Position numbers and translations under genes: made by a program
The notes under the pieces: generated by a model
The model's database searches: none
What the model was told of the DNA's origin: nothing
Seen by the model: the letters and a program-made list of their open reading frames with translations, nothing else
From: Azospirillum sp. TSH100
Lineage (GTDB): Bacteria; Pseudomonadota; Alphaproteobacteria; Azospirillales; Azospirillaceae
Direction: 5' to 3'
DNA length: 64,000 bases
Assembly (NCBI RefSeq): GCF_004923295.1
Contig: NZ_CP039636.1
Span: 486,001-550,000, forward strand
Shown: one piece after another, positions 25,159 through 33,466 of the stretch
Numbering within the stretch: position 1 is the first letter of the stretch
How the letters are laid out: every line of letters starts with the position of its first letter

Positions 25159-25686
25159 TCAGGCGTAGTCGCTGAAATGACGGCGCATTGCCGCCTCTTC
25201 CTGCCGAACTCTGATGAAAAGCGGGATCAGGTAAAGTGGGACGCCGATGACCAGTGTCACCGGCGCATTGAGGGCCAATGCGAAGCCAACCAGTTCCGGG
25301 AGGATGTTGAGGAGGTAGTTCGGGTGGCGGACCAGCCGGAACAGACCGCTGCGGACGAGCCGATGGCTCTGGCTGACGATGATCTTGATCGTCCAGAGCG
25401 GCCCGAGCGAGCGGATAACGGCCAGCAGCGCCAGCGCGGCCAGCCCATAGAGTCCCATACCCAGCCAGGAAAGCGCGTCGTTCCAAGGCGCCGCGCGTAG
25501 GGCGCCTTCGGCAATCGCGGCAATGTAGAAAGCGGTGTGGGCCAGTGCCAGCATTACGCTGTTGCCCGCGCCGTATTCGGTGGCGCCAGCCAGCTTCAGC
25601 GCCTTTTCATGCTTCACCGACACATAAAGCGTGGACAGACGGAGGAGCAGCGCGGCAGCCACAAACAGCATGACGTAGGCGGGCAT
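25159..25686 (-). CDS. Isoprenylcysteine carboxyl methyltransferase-like membrane protein
   Basis: A 175-residue protein with 4-5 hydrophobic helices. The C-terminal VRSGLFRLVRHPNYL motif followed by a hydrophobic helix and RVRQEEAAM is the SAM-binding signature of the ICMT/PEMT family of integral membrane methyltransferases. Bacterial members with known roles modify lipids or small molecules; prenylated-protein substrates are not expected. It lies between the MBL hydrolase and dgoA on the same strand, 90 bases from dgoA, so it may be read from the same message. Confidence 0.75.
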   Translation of the reverse strand: MPAYVMLFVAAALLLRLSTLYVSVKHEKALKLAGATEYGAGNSVMLALAHTAFYIAAIAEGALRAAPWNDALSWLGMGLYGLAALALLAVIRSLGPLWTIKIIVSQSHRLVRSGLFRLVRHPNYLLNILPELVGFALALNAPVTLVIGVPLYLIPLFIRVRQEEAAMRRHFSDYA

Positions 25687-25776
25687 ACCCTCTGTCCTTC
25701 CATTCCGCTTCCGTGCGTCCGGTCAAGTATGGCCGGACGCTCCAGCATCGCCTTATAGCAGATCGGTCGGTGGCGG

Positions 25777-26430
25777 CTACTGCTTGGCAGAATCGGCCGC
25801 CCAGGCTTGGACAAAGCGTGTGGCGCGGGTGGCCAGTTCCGCCACCGGCAGGCCGGGGCTGTAGAGGGCCGAGCCCAGTCCGAAACCGGCGGCACCCGCC
25901 GCTCGGTAAGGCCGCATATTGTCCGGCGTGATGCCGCCGACGGGAAGCAGGCGCACGCTGTACGGCACGACCGCGCGCAGGGCCTTCACGATCGGCGGAG
26001 CGATCTGTTCCGCCGGGAACAGCTTCAGAGCGTCGGCGCCGGCGGCAAGCGCCGCGAAAGCTTCCGTCGCCGTGGCGACGCCGGGAACGCAGATCATCGA
26101 CCGCGACTTGGCAGCGCGGATGATCGCAGTGTCGGCATGCGGCATCACCACCAGATCGGCACCGATGTCGGCCAGTTGATCGACCTGATCAAGGGCCAGG
26201 ACGGTTCCGGCCCCGACCAAGGCATCCTTTGGCAGCGCGTCGCGGATGGCGGCGATGCTGTCGAAAGGATCGGGCGAATTCAACGGCACTTCGATCAGCC
26301 GGAAGCCGGCGTCGTAGAGTGCACGTCCCGCGGGCTCCGCCTCCACCGGGGTCAGGCCACGCAGGATGGCGACCAGCGGCAGGGCGGCGAAGGCGCTGTC
26401 GAAGCGGGCGGGAAGCGAAAGTTGCGTCAT
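25777..26430 (-). CDS. dgoA: 2-dehydro-3-deoxy-6-phosphogalactonate aldolase
   Basis: A 217-residue class I aldolase of the KDPG/KDPGal family. EVPLNSPDPFDSI carries the catalytic Glu and is characteristic of the galactonate enzyme rather than Eda; DALKLFPAEQ carries the Schiff-base Lys; GGITPDNM is the phosphate loop. It splits KDPGal to pyruvate and glyceraldehyde 3-phosphate. ATG 26430 overlaps the dgoK stop by 4 bases (ATGA), so translation is coupled. Upstream frame to 26583 is inside dgoK and not used. Confidence 0.92.
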   Translation of the reverse strand: MTQLSLPARFDSAFAALPLVAILRGLTPVEAEPAGRALYDAGFRLIEVPLNSPDPFDSIAAIRDALPKDALVGAGTVLALDQVDQLADIGADLVVMPHADTAIIRAAKSRSMICVPGVATATEAFAALAAGADALKLFPAEQIAPPIVKALRAVVPYSVRLLPVGGITPDNMRPYRAAGAAGFGLGSALYSPGLPVAELATRATRFVQAWAADSAKQ

Positions 26431-27461
26431 GGTGTGCTCTTGATGCTGGAGGAGTTGGCCGAAAGCGATGGCAGCAGTCCCGCAGCCGCGGCGAACTGGA
26501 ACAGTCCCCGCGGCGCGGTATTGCCGAGTTGCGCCGTGGGTGTAATGCCGAAGGCGGCAAGTCCGCGGGTGTAGCGGCGGCAAAGCCCCGGATCACCGAT
26601 CAGCAACAGCGGCGTGCCGGCCGACATCTCCGCAAGCAGAGCCAATCCCGACCGCAGTTCGTGCCCGATCAGCAGGCCCGACAGGTAATGCGCCAGCGCC
26701 TCCGCCGGCAGGCGTTTCGTCAGCCCCAAACTGCGGGTGGCGAACAGCTGGTGGGGCAGGTCGCCCGGTCCGGCGGACTGGGCAGCGCGGAGGCCGATGG
26801 CGAAGGCCTCCTCCTCATCCTCCGCCTTGGCGTCCACTCCCGCCGGCATCAGGCGGCCGAGCAGAGAATGGGTCTTCAGGACCGCGAACAGCTCGCCTGT
26901 CATGTAGGTCGTAAAGCCAGTGATCCGGCCGTCGGAGATCCGCACCCATTTTGAATGGGTGCCGGGCATGGCGACGCAGGCGTTGCGGCCCCAGCCCGCA
27001 TTCTCCGCCACCGCCCCGGCGATCTGGATCTCCTCTCCCCGCATCACATCGGGAGTGCCATCGGCAGGATCGTGCAGCACACCCGGTGCGATCAGGACCC
27101 GGCGGCCGGTCGCCATGATGACGTGGGTCGATTTGTTGGCCAGAACCATGGCGTCGGCCGGTGTGGCGACATAGGGGGCCTCGACCCAGCCCTGGGCGCT
27201 GCCGACCATGCCGCCGGCCACGACCGGCAGGGCGGGGTGGGCATCCAGCCAGTCGCCGCACAGACCGGTCAACGCCGCCTCGAAGCCGGCGGCGCCGGGC
27301 TGTGGCAGGTTCTGGATGCCGTGGGAGCTCGACCGTTCGGCGAGGATGCGGGCGTAGCTGTCCATCAGGAAGCCGCGCAGGCTCGACGTTCCCCAATCCA
27401 GCGCGATCAGCACCGGAGCGCCGATGGTAAGTCCATTCGAGGAGGTCACGGAGCGGTCCAT
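26427..27461 (-). CDS. dgoK: 2-dehydro-3-deoxygalactonokinase
   Basis: A 344-residue DgoK. LIALDWGTSSLRGFLMD is the N-terminal phosphate-1 loop of the family; GGMVGSAQGWVEAPY, VMRGEEIQIAGA and MPGTHSKWVRI follow, all diagnostic. It phosphorylates 2-keto-3-deoxygalactonate at C6. ATG 27461 has AAGGA just upstream and overlaps the end of iclR by 16 bases. The longer frame to 27761 lies in the regulator gene. Galactonate dehydratase (dgoD) and a transporter are not in the window. Confidence 0.93.
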   Translation of the reverse strand: MDRSVTSSNGLTIGAPVLIALDWGTSSLRGFLMDSYARILAERSSSHGIQNLPQPGAAGFEAALTGLCGDWLDAHPALPVVAGGMVGSAQGWVEAPYVATPADAMVLANKSTHVIMATGRRVLIAPGVLHDPADGTPDVMRGEEIQIAGAVAENAGWGRNACVAMPGTHSKWVRISDGRITGFTTYMTGELFAVLKTHSLLGRLMPAGVDAKAEDEEEAFAIGLRAAQSAGPGDLPHQLFATRSLGLTKRLPAEALAHYLSGLLIGHELRSGLALLAEMSAGTPLLLIGDPGLCRRYTRGLAAFGITPTAQLGNTAPRGLFQFAAAAGLLPSLSANSSSIKSTP

Positions 27462-28249
27462 CCCAGGTCCTTGGAAATTGCCTCGGCCGTCGTGCGGACC
27501 AGTGGTCCCAATGCGGCCATTCGGTCTTCGGGCATATAAGGCACGGCACTGGCGACGCTGATCGCCCCCACCACCTGCGTCCGGCCATCGCGCAGCGGTG
27601 CGGACACGCAGCGGATGCCGAGTTCGTTCTCTTCCAAATCCATCGCCCAGCCCTGGGCGACGTAGCGGTTCATCTGCGCCTCGAATTCCAGCCAGCCGGC
27701 TGGACGTGGCCGGCCGTCCCGCAAGCCGGCTGGGCGGGCCAGCGCATGGAGTGCCGGCCAACGGTCCGGTGGCATCCCCAGCATGAGTGCCTTTCCCAGA
27801 CCGGTGGAGGCGAGCGGCATCCGTTGTCCGGTGCAGGAGCGCATCTCCAGCCCACGGGTGCCGGCGATCTTGTCGAGGTAAAAGACCTCGCCATGCTCCT
27901 CCACCCCAAGATGGATGGTGTCGCCGGTGGTCCGGGCAAGCTGTTCTAGATGCGGGCGGGCGATGGCGACCAGCGGACGCTGTTCCAACGCCGTCATGCC
28001 CAGTTGGATCAGCTTCGGGCCCAGCAGATAGCCCTTGTACGGGATGTGGTGGAGATATCCTTCCGCCACCAGACTGGCGAGCATGCGGTTGGTTGTGCTG
28101 CGCGGCGTGCCCAGCCGGGCCGCGATTCCCTTGACGTCTCCGATTCCGGCAGCCACGCAGTCGAGCAGCGCCAGGCCGCGCAGCAGGGTCTGCGTTCCTG
28201 TTCCCCGCGGCTTTTCGTGCTCGGATTCCGCCACCTCTGTCACCGCCAT
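27446..28249 (-). CDS. IclR-family transcriptional regulator of the dgo operon
   Basis: A 267-residue IclR regulator. The N-terminal winged helix spans about residues 20-75 (TLLRGLALLDCVAAG, then GIAARLGTPRSTTNRMLASL). The C-terminal effector domain has GVEEHGEVFYLDKI, MPLASTGLGKAL and GAISVASAVPYM. First gene of the iclR-dgoK-dgoA operon, overlapping dgoK by 16 bases. Start ATG 28249 is preferred; GTG 28282 is possible. A perfect 9-bp inverted repeat upstream is the likely operator. Effector probably a galactonate or KDGal derivative, inferred from the operon. Confidence 0.87.
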   Translation of the reverse strand: MAVTEVAESEHEKPRGTGTQTLLRGLALLDCVAAGIGDVKGIAARLGTPRSTTNRMLASLVAEGYLHHIPYKGYLLGPKLIQLGMTALEQRPLVAIARPHLEQLARTTGDTIHLGVEEHGEVFYLDKIAGTRGLEMRSCTGQRMPLASTGLGKALMLGMPPDRWPALHALARPAGLRDGRPRPAGWLEFEAQMNRYVAQGWAMDLEENELGIRCVSAPLRDGRTQVVGAISVASAVPYMPEDRMAALGPLVRTTAEAISKDLGWTAP

Positions 28250-28329
28250 TGCTTCGCCTGTTGCCCGTTCCGCAGAGCCCACTTGCCGGGATGCTGGCTC
28301 AGCAGGAAAAATGTGTCAAATAATTTTGC

Positions 28330-28352
28330 AATGGCTCAAATAGTGAGCCATT
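28330..28352. promoter_or_regulatory. Inverted repeat operator AATGGCTCA-N5-TGAGCCATT
   Basis: Perfect 9-bp arms with 5-base spacer in the divergent interval between the IclR gene (start 80 bases away) and the LivK-type gene (start 150 bases away). Size fits an IclR dimer site that could control both directions. Confidence 0.65.
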
Positions 28353-28504
28353 TTTGATGGCGACGAACCGTCGCGGCTGCTGTCGGAGCGCTGCGAAACC
28401 TATGATCGCCCTTTTAAAATCCTGTCGTATCGGTCAGAAATGAAAACATGTCGGGGCCGGCGGACATGGTCCCGCACAAAATGGTCATCCTGGGAGAACC
28501 AATC

Positions 28505-29614
28505 ATGCGTCTCACCGTCCTTTCCTTCGTCAGCGCGACGGCGCTGCTGGCCGGCTTCGGCACGGCGCAGGCCGATATCGTGATCGGCCTGGGCACGGCG
28601 ACGACCGGACCGGTCGCGGCGCTGGGCGAGCAGTCGGTGTATGGTGCCAAGCAGGCGGTCGCGGACATCAACGCCAAGGGCGGCGTGCTGGGCCAGAAGC
28701 TGGTGCTGAAGGTGGGCGACGATGCCTGCGATCCGCGTCAGGCGGTGGCGGTCGCCAATCAGTTCGTGCGCGAGAAGGTGACGGCCGTGGTTGGCCATCT
28801 CTGCTCCGGCGCCAGCATCCCGGCGGCCGACGTCTACCAGGAGGAGGGCGTGGTGATGGTCACCCCGACCGCCACCAACCCGCTGCTGACCGCCAAGGGC
28901 CATCCGAACATCTTCCGCGTCTGCGGCCGTGACGACCAGCAGGGCGTGGTTGCCGGCACCTATCTGGCCCAGACTTTCAAGGGCAAGAACATCGCCGTGC
29001 TCGACGACAAGCAGGCCTATGGCAAGGGGCTGGCCGACGTCGTGGTGGAGACGCTGGAGAAGGCCGGCGGCAAGGTCGCTTATCGTGGGTCGGTCACCGC
29101 CGGCGAGAAGGACTTCTCGGCGCTGATCACCAGCCTGAAGGACAAGGGCGTCGATGCCGTTTACTATGGCGGATACCATCCGGAACTGGGCCTGATCGTC
29201 CGTCAGGCACAGGAGCAGGGGATGAAGCCGCAGTTCATCGCCGGTGACGGCCTGAACAATCAGGAATACTGGTCGATCACCGGCCCCGCCGGCGAGGGCA
29301 CGCTGTACACCGACAGCCCGTCGGCGGCGAGCGATCCCAAGGCGCAGGAGCTGATCGCCTCCTTCAAGAAGGCCGGCCTGCCGGAGCCGGGCAACTTCGC
29401 CTTCTACAGCTATGCCGCGGTCCAGGTGATCGCCGAAGGCTTGCAGAAGGCCGGCAGCGCCGACAGCGGGAAGCTGGCCAAGACCCTGCATTCCGGCAGC
29501 TATGACACGGTCGTCGGTTCGGTGGAGTTCGACAAGAAGGGCGATATCACCAAGCCGAATTATGTCATGTATATCTGGAGCAATGGCCAGCCCAAGATGT
29601 TGGCCCAGAAGTAA
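28505..29614 (+). CDS. Branched-chain amino-acid-type ABC transporter substrate-binding protein (LivK/LivJ family)
   Basis: A 369-residue type I periplasmic binding protein with a cleavable signal (hydrophobic residues 5-18, AQA cleavage). IVIGLGTATTGPVAALGEQ, VVGHLCSGASIPAADVY and VMVTPTATNP are typical of LivK. It would bind leucine/isoleucine/valine or a related amide or aromatic solute in the periplasm. ATG 28505 has GGGAG at 28492-28496. No permease or ATPase genes adjoin it, so it is an orphan binding protein. The divergent position from iclR and shared palindrome raise the possibility of a sugar-acid-related role, but the protein family argues for an amino acid. Confidence 0.88.
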   Translation: MRLTVLSFVSATALLAGFGTAQADIVIGLGTATTGPVAALGEQSVYGAKQAVADINAKGGVLGQKLVLKVGDDACDPRQAVAVANQFVREKVTAVVGHLCSGASIPAADVYQEEGVVMVTPTATNPLLTAKGHPNIFRVCGRDDQQGVVAGTYLAQTFKGKNIAVLDDKQAYGKGLADVVVETLEKAGGKVAYRGSVTAGEKDFSALITSLKDKGVDAVYYGGYHPELGLIVRQAQEQGMKPQFIAGDGLNNQEYWSITGPAGEGTLYTDSPSAASDPKAQELIASFKKAGLPEPGNFAFYSYAAVQVIAEGLQKAGSADSGKLAKTLHSGSYDTVVGSVEFDKKGDITKPNYVMYIWSNGQPKMLAQK

Positions 29615-29639
29615 AGCATCCGGAAGGCCGGCCCCGTTT

Positions 29640-32633
29640 TCATGCGTGGGCCGGTTCTCTTGCGTATTTGTTGATGAAATCTTCGACGGACATCGGCCGG
29701 TCGAAGTAGTAGCCCTGGAAGATCGTGCAGCCACAATCTTTCAGGAAATCCCGCTCCGCCGTGGTCTCCACCCCTTCCGCCACCGCCTTCAGGCCCAGGC
29801 GGCTGGCGATCGACAGCATGGTTTCCACCAGCACGGCATTATGGCTGTTGCTGTCGACATCCTGGACGAAGGAGCGGTCGATCTTGATTTCTCCCACCGG
29901 CAGCCGCGTCAGGTAGGACAGCGAAGAGAAGCCGGTGCCGAAATCGTCCAGCGAGAAGGAGACGCCGAAGGCGGCAAGCTCCGACATTTTGGCGACGGTG
30001 TCGGCGCAGTCGCCCACCGCGATGCCTTCGGTGATCTCCAGCGTCAGGCGGCGCGGGTCGGTGCGGGTGGCGCGCAGAGCGCTGATGACGCCGGCGCAGA
30101 ATGTCTGCTGGCGGAACTGGCGCGGACTGATGTTGACCGACAGGTGGCAGTCGCTGCCGGCATCAGCCAGCCGGCGCAGCACATGGCAGGCTTCCATCAG
30201 AATCCAGTCGCCCAGCGGCAGGATCAGGCCCGATTCCTCCGCCACCGCGATGAAGGCGCCGGGGGCGACGAAGCCGCGCTGCGGATGCTGCCAGCGGATC
30301 AGCGCCTCCGCCGCCACCAGCGTGCCGTCGGCGCGGGTCTGCGGCTGGAGGAACAGGGTGAATTCCCCCGCATCGATCGCCTTGCGCAGGTCCTGCAGCA
30401 GCAGCAGACGGGCCTGGGCATCCACCAGCATCGCCGGATCATAGTCGCGGATGGTGTTCCGCCCGCCATCCTTGGCAGCGTACATGGCGGTATCCGCCTG
30501 CTTCAGCAGATCCTCCACCGACTCGTCCGGCGTCTTGGGGAAGACCGTCAGGCCGATGCTGGCGAAGATGCTGTGTTCGCAGCAGTCGAGACGGAAGGGC
30601 TCGGCGACGACCAGCCGGAGCTTTTCCGCCACACGCCAGGCAATCGCGGCGGCTTCGACCACCGTTTCGCCGAGGTCGGGCAGCAGGATGACGAACTCGT
30701 CGCCGCTCAGCCGGCTGACAACATCGCCCTTGCGCAGGGTGGCGGTGAGCCGCGCCGCGAGTTCGCGCAGCAGCGCATCGCCGGCAATGTGGCCGCGGGC
30801 GTCGTTCAATCCCTTGAAATCATCAAGATCGAGAAACATCAGCGCGCCGCACCGTCCGCTCTGCCGGGCCGCCCGTAGATGAACGTCGAGATGCTCCAGC
30901 AGCAGACGGCGGTTCGGCAGGTTGGTCAGCGGGTCGTAATAGGCGAGACTTTCGATCTGACGCTCCGCCCGCTTTCTCTCGGTGATGTCCATCACCACGG
31001 TCAGGTAGCCGCGAACAGCATTGCCGCTGTCGCGAAGAACGCTGGTGACCGTCGAGACCGAGATGCGGGCACCGTTTTTGCGCAAGCCGGTCCATTCCCC
31101 GGTCTCCGGCCGGCCGCTGCAGCGGGTGCGGGCGACCAGTGCCGCGAAATCGGCCTCGACCGGACGGTCGAGTTCGATGGCGAGACCGTCGGCATGGGCG
31201 CGCAGCTCGTCCCGGTCATACAGGCGCGGCAGGTCGGCGGTGCCGATCATCTCCGCCGCCGGATAGCCGAAGATGCGCTCCGCCTCGCGGTTGAAGACAC
31301 GGACGACGCCATCGAGCGTGGTGGCGATGATGCCGCAGGCGGCACTTTCCAGAATGCCGGTGTTCAGCGACAGGCTGTCCTTCAGCGCTTCCCGGCTGGC
31401 ATAGGTCTCGGTGACGTCCTGGAAGACCATGACGACGCCATGCAGCGTGCCGTCGCGGTCGCGGATGGGGGAGGCCATGTCGGCGATGTGGCTGCGGGTT
31501 CCGCCGCGCGCCACCAGCACGGTGTGATTGGCGAGACCGACCATTGCGCCGTTTTCCAGCACCTGCTGGACCGGCACCGGCACCCGTTCCCCGGTTTCGG
31601 CATTCTCGATGTCGAACACGTCGGCGATCGGCCGCCCGGTGGCCTCGGTTCCCATCCAGCCGGTCAGCCGTTCCGCCACCGGGTTCATCAGGGTGACCCG
31701 GCCACCGGTGTCGGTGGCGATCAGCCCGTCGCCGATCGACAGCAGGGTAACGCGCGCCTGCTCCTTCTCCCGCCAGAGGTCGCGCTGGGAGTGGTGCAGG
31801 GCGTCATAGGGGTGATGGACTGCGGTGACGAACACCGCGCGGTAGAGATACCAGTAGCCGATGACCTTGTAGACATGCCCGGCAACGTTGGCGAGGTCGT
31901 AGACGCTGAGATAGAGCGTGAAGCACAGTTCGCTGATCGCAATGGCGACGGCGGCGATCACCAAGCGGTGGACATCCAGCGTGCGGGCGTCGCGCCGGCG
32001 GCGGTAAAAGATCAGGGCAGCCCCGGCATAGAGCAGGACGAGCCCATATTCGGCCGCCACCTTAAGCGGCGTCAGTCCTTGTCCGTCCACATAAGTGCGC
32101 GGCAGCAGGTCGGGATGCCACAGCACCATCCAGAAGATCGCCGCGGTCGTCAGCAGAACCGCACCCATCAGCGGGTAGCGCAACATCGGCGCGGACCCCG
32201 CCCGCCAGGGCAGCAAAGCCGCCATCAGCAGCGCCAGCGCCGCCATCAGCCGGGCGCCGAGCCAGAAGGCGATGGCCTTTTCCGGGCTGGATGGCGTTAC
32301 GAAATCCGGCATCCCGGCATAGGACAGCAGATGCCCGAAATCGAGCAGCGCTATCCCGAGGAAGCCGGTGGACAGTGCCAGCAGGGCCGGCGGCGTCTCG
32401 TCGGTGTGGGAATGCCAGCCGATGGCGAAGATCAGCGTGGCGACGGAGATCGAGAACATCTCGAAGAAGCTGTGCAGTGGCAGGTAGTGCGCCAGCTCCA
32501 TCGCACCGGAAAAGCGGGAGGCCTCCAGAAGCAGAAGGAAGGGAACCACAAGGGTCAGCAATGTTGCGATGGCGCCGGGCGGCTTCACGCGGCCTTGCGC
32601 CGCTCCTGTCCGCATCGGGACTGTTGCAGTCAT
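29640..32633 (-). CDS. Membrane-bound PAS-GGDEF-EAL cyclic-di-GMP signalling protein
   Basis: A 997-residue protein. Residues about 15-265 contain 7-8 hydrophobic helices resembling a MASE3-type sensor. Two PAS domains follow at about 290-400 and 410-540, the first with DGLIATDTGGRVTLMNPVAE. The GGDEF domain (about 555-720) has RLSGDEFVI, with S in place of the first G. The EAL domain (about 745-985) has AEALIRW, NISPRQF, DDFGTGFSSLSYL and AEGVET, so phosphodiesterase residues look intact. It may make and/or degrade c-di-GMP, or use the GGDEF domain for GTP sensing. ATG 32633 is preceded by GGGGGGA; the frame extends to 32729. It is convergent with the LivK-type gene. Confidence 0.92.
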   Translation of the reverse strand: MTATVPMRTGAAQGRVKPPGAIATLLTLVVPFLLLLEASRFSGAMELAHYLPLHSFFEMFSISVATLIFAIGWHSHTDETPPALLALSTGFLGIALLDFGHLLSYAGMPDFVTPSSPEKAIAFWLGARLMAALALLMAALLPWRAGSAPMLRYPLMGAVLLTTAAIFWMVLWHPDLLPRTYVDGQGLTPLKVAAEYGLVLLYAGAALIFYRRRRDARTLDVHRLVIAAVAIAISELCFTLYLSVYDLANVAGHVYKVIGYWYLYRAVFVTAVHHPYDALHHSQRDLWREKEQARVTLLSIGDGLIATDTGGRVTLMNPVAERLTGWMGTEATGRPIADVFDIENAETGERVPVPVQQVLENGAMVGLANHTVLVARGGTRSHIADMASPIRDRDGTLHGVVMVFQDVTETYASREALKDSLSLNTGILESAACGIIATTLDGVVRVFNREAERIFGYPAAEMIGTADLPRLYDRDELRAHADGLAIELDRPVEADFAALVARTRCSGRPETGEWTGLRKNGARISVSTVTSVLRDSGNAVRGYLTVVMDITERKRAERQIESLAYYDPLTNLPNRRLLLEHLDVHLRAARQSGRCGALMFLDLDDFKGLNDARGHIAGDALLRELAARLTATLRKGDVVSRLSGDEFVILLPDLGETVVEAAAIAWRVAEKLRLVVAEPFRLDCCEHSIFASIGLTVFPKTPDESVEDLLKQADTAMYAAKDGGRNTIRDYDPAMLVDAQARLLLLQDLRKAIDAGEFTLFLQPQTRADGTLVAAEALIRWQHPQRGFVAPGAFIAVAEESGLILPLGDWILMEACHVLRRLADAGSDCHLSVNISPRQFRQQTFCAGVISALRATRTDPRRLTLEITEGIAVGDCADTVAKMSELAAFGVSFSLDDFGTGFSSLSYLTRLPVGEIKIDRSFVQDVDSNSHNAVLVETMLSIASRLGLKAVAEGVETTAERDFLKDCGCTIFQGYYFDRPMSVEDFINKYAREPAHA

Positions 32634-33106
32634 TTCGATCCCCCCGGCCACTGGACCGGTCGCCCGGCCCGCGGTCGTTGTACCTCTTTTGCGTATATTA
32701 GAGCTTAACGTCATTGGCCGTCCATACACGGCTGACCCTTACCGGCTGCACGTTTGAAACACTGTGGAACCTTTTTTGGATTGTGTTCCACCGTCCATTC
32801 GGCGGAAGGAAAGAGCTGACGGGACGGCAGTGAGCGGAGAAAGCCGGGTTTCGGGAATGTGGGGCTGTCCGCGGCGGGGCAAGTCGGTCCGCATCTTATC
32901 CCAACCCATGGAGCGCCTGTGGGGTGTCCGAGAAAACAGGTTCCAAACCACTGATGATATTTGCAAATCCGGCTGCGCCAGCGCTCCGGGCGCGCGGCGG
33001 TCCGGCCATTCGGCAAGGCTGCATCTGCTTGATTGCCGGCCGCTGCTCCCAACCTCTATCCTCGACCGGAACGGGCCTGTCGGCCAGGAAGCATGAGGAA
33101 AGCCGC
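32634..33106. other. 473-bp intergenic region with dispersed repeat copy 3
   Basis: Divergent promoters of the GGDEF/EAL gene and the monooxygenase-pirin pair must lie here. It holds a copy of the GGAACA/TGTTCC repeat at 32754-32793. No convincing gene; the short frames have no family resemblance. Confidence 0.5.
32754..32793. repeat. GGAACA/TGTTCC dispersed repeat, copy 3 (inverted orientation)
   Basis: TTGAAACACTGTGGAACC...TGTGTTCCACCG. In reverse orientation relative to copies 1 and 2 it keeps the order TGAAAC-x3-GTGGAAC-x14-GTTCCAC. The spacer is T-rich instead of GC-rich. Confidence 0.5.
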
Positions 33107-33433
33107 ATGTTCATCGCGATGAACCGTTTCAAGGTCCGCCATGGGGCCGAACAGGAGTTCGAGGAGGTCTGGCTGAACCGCGAGGTGCATCTGCACAAGG
33201 TGCCGGGCTTCGTCGAGTTCCACATGCTGCGGGGACCGGACCGGGAGGAATACCGGCTCTATTCCTCCCACACCGTGTGGGAATCGGAAGCGGCGTTCCT
33301 GGACTGGACGCGGTCGGAAGCGTTCCGCAATGCCCATGGCAACGCGGGTGCCCGCAAGCCGCTTTATGTCGGACCGCCGGAGTTTGAGGGATTCGAGGTC
33401 ATCCAGACCGTGCCGCGCGATCCGAACGCCTGA
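33107..33433 (+). CDS. Antibiotic-biosynthesis-monooxygenase-fold protein, IsdG/HmoA-like heme monooxygenase candidate
   Basis: A 108-residue ABM-fold protein. N6 (AMNRFKV), W67 (FLDWTRSEAF) and H77 (RNAHGN) fall at the positions of the catalytic Asn-Trp-His triad of staphylococcal IsdG/IsdI, which degrade heme to release iron. ATG 33107 follows GAGGAAAG. It sits 33 bases ahead of the pirin gene and is probably co-transcribed; the suf operon converges just beyond. No heme uptake genes are visible, so iron recycling or oxidative-stress use is an inference. Confidence 0.75.
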   Translation: MFIAMNRFKVRHGAEQEFEEVWLNREVHLHKVPGFVEFHMLRGPDREEYRLYSSHTVWESEAAFLDWTRSEAFRNAHGNAGARKPLYVGPPEFEGFEVIQTVPRDPNA

Positions 33434-33466
33434 ACCCAGAACACGTGAACCTCGGGAGGAATAGCC

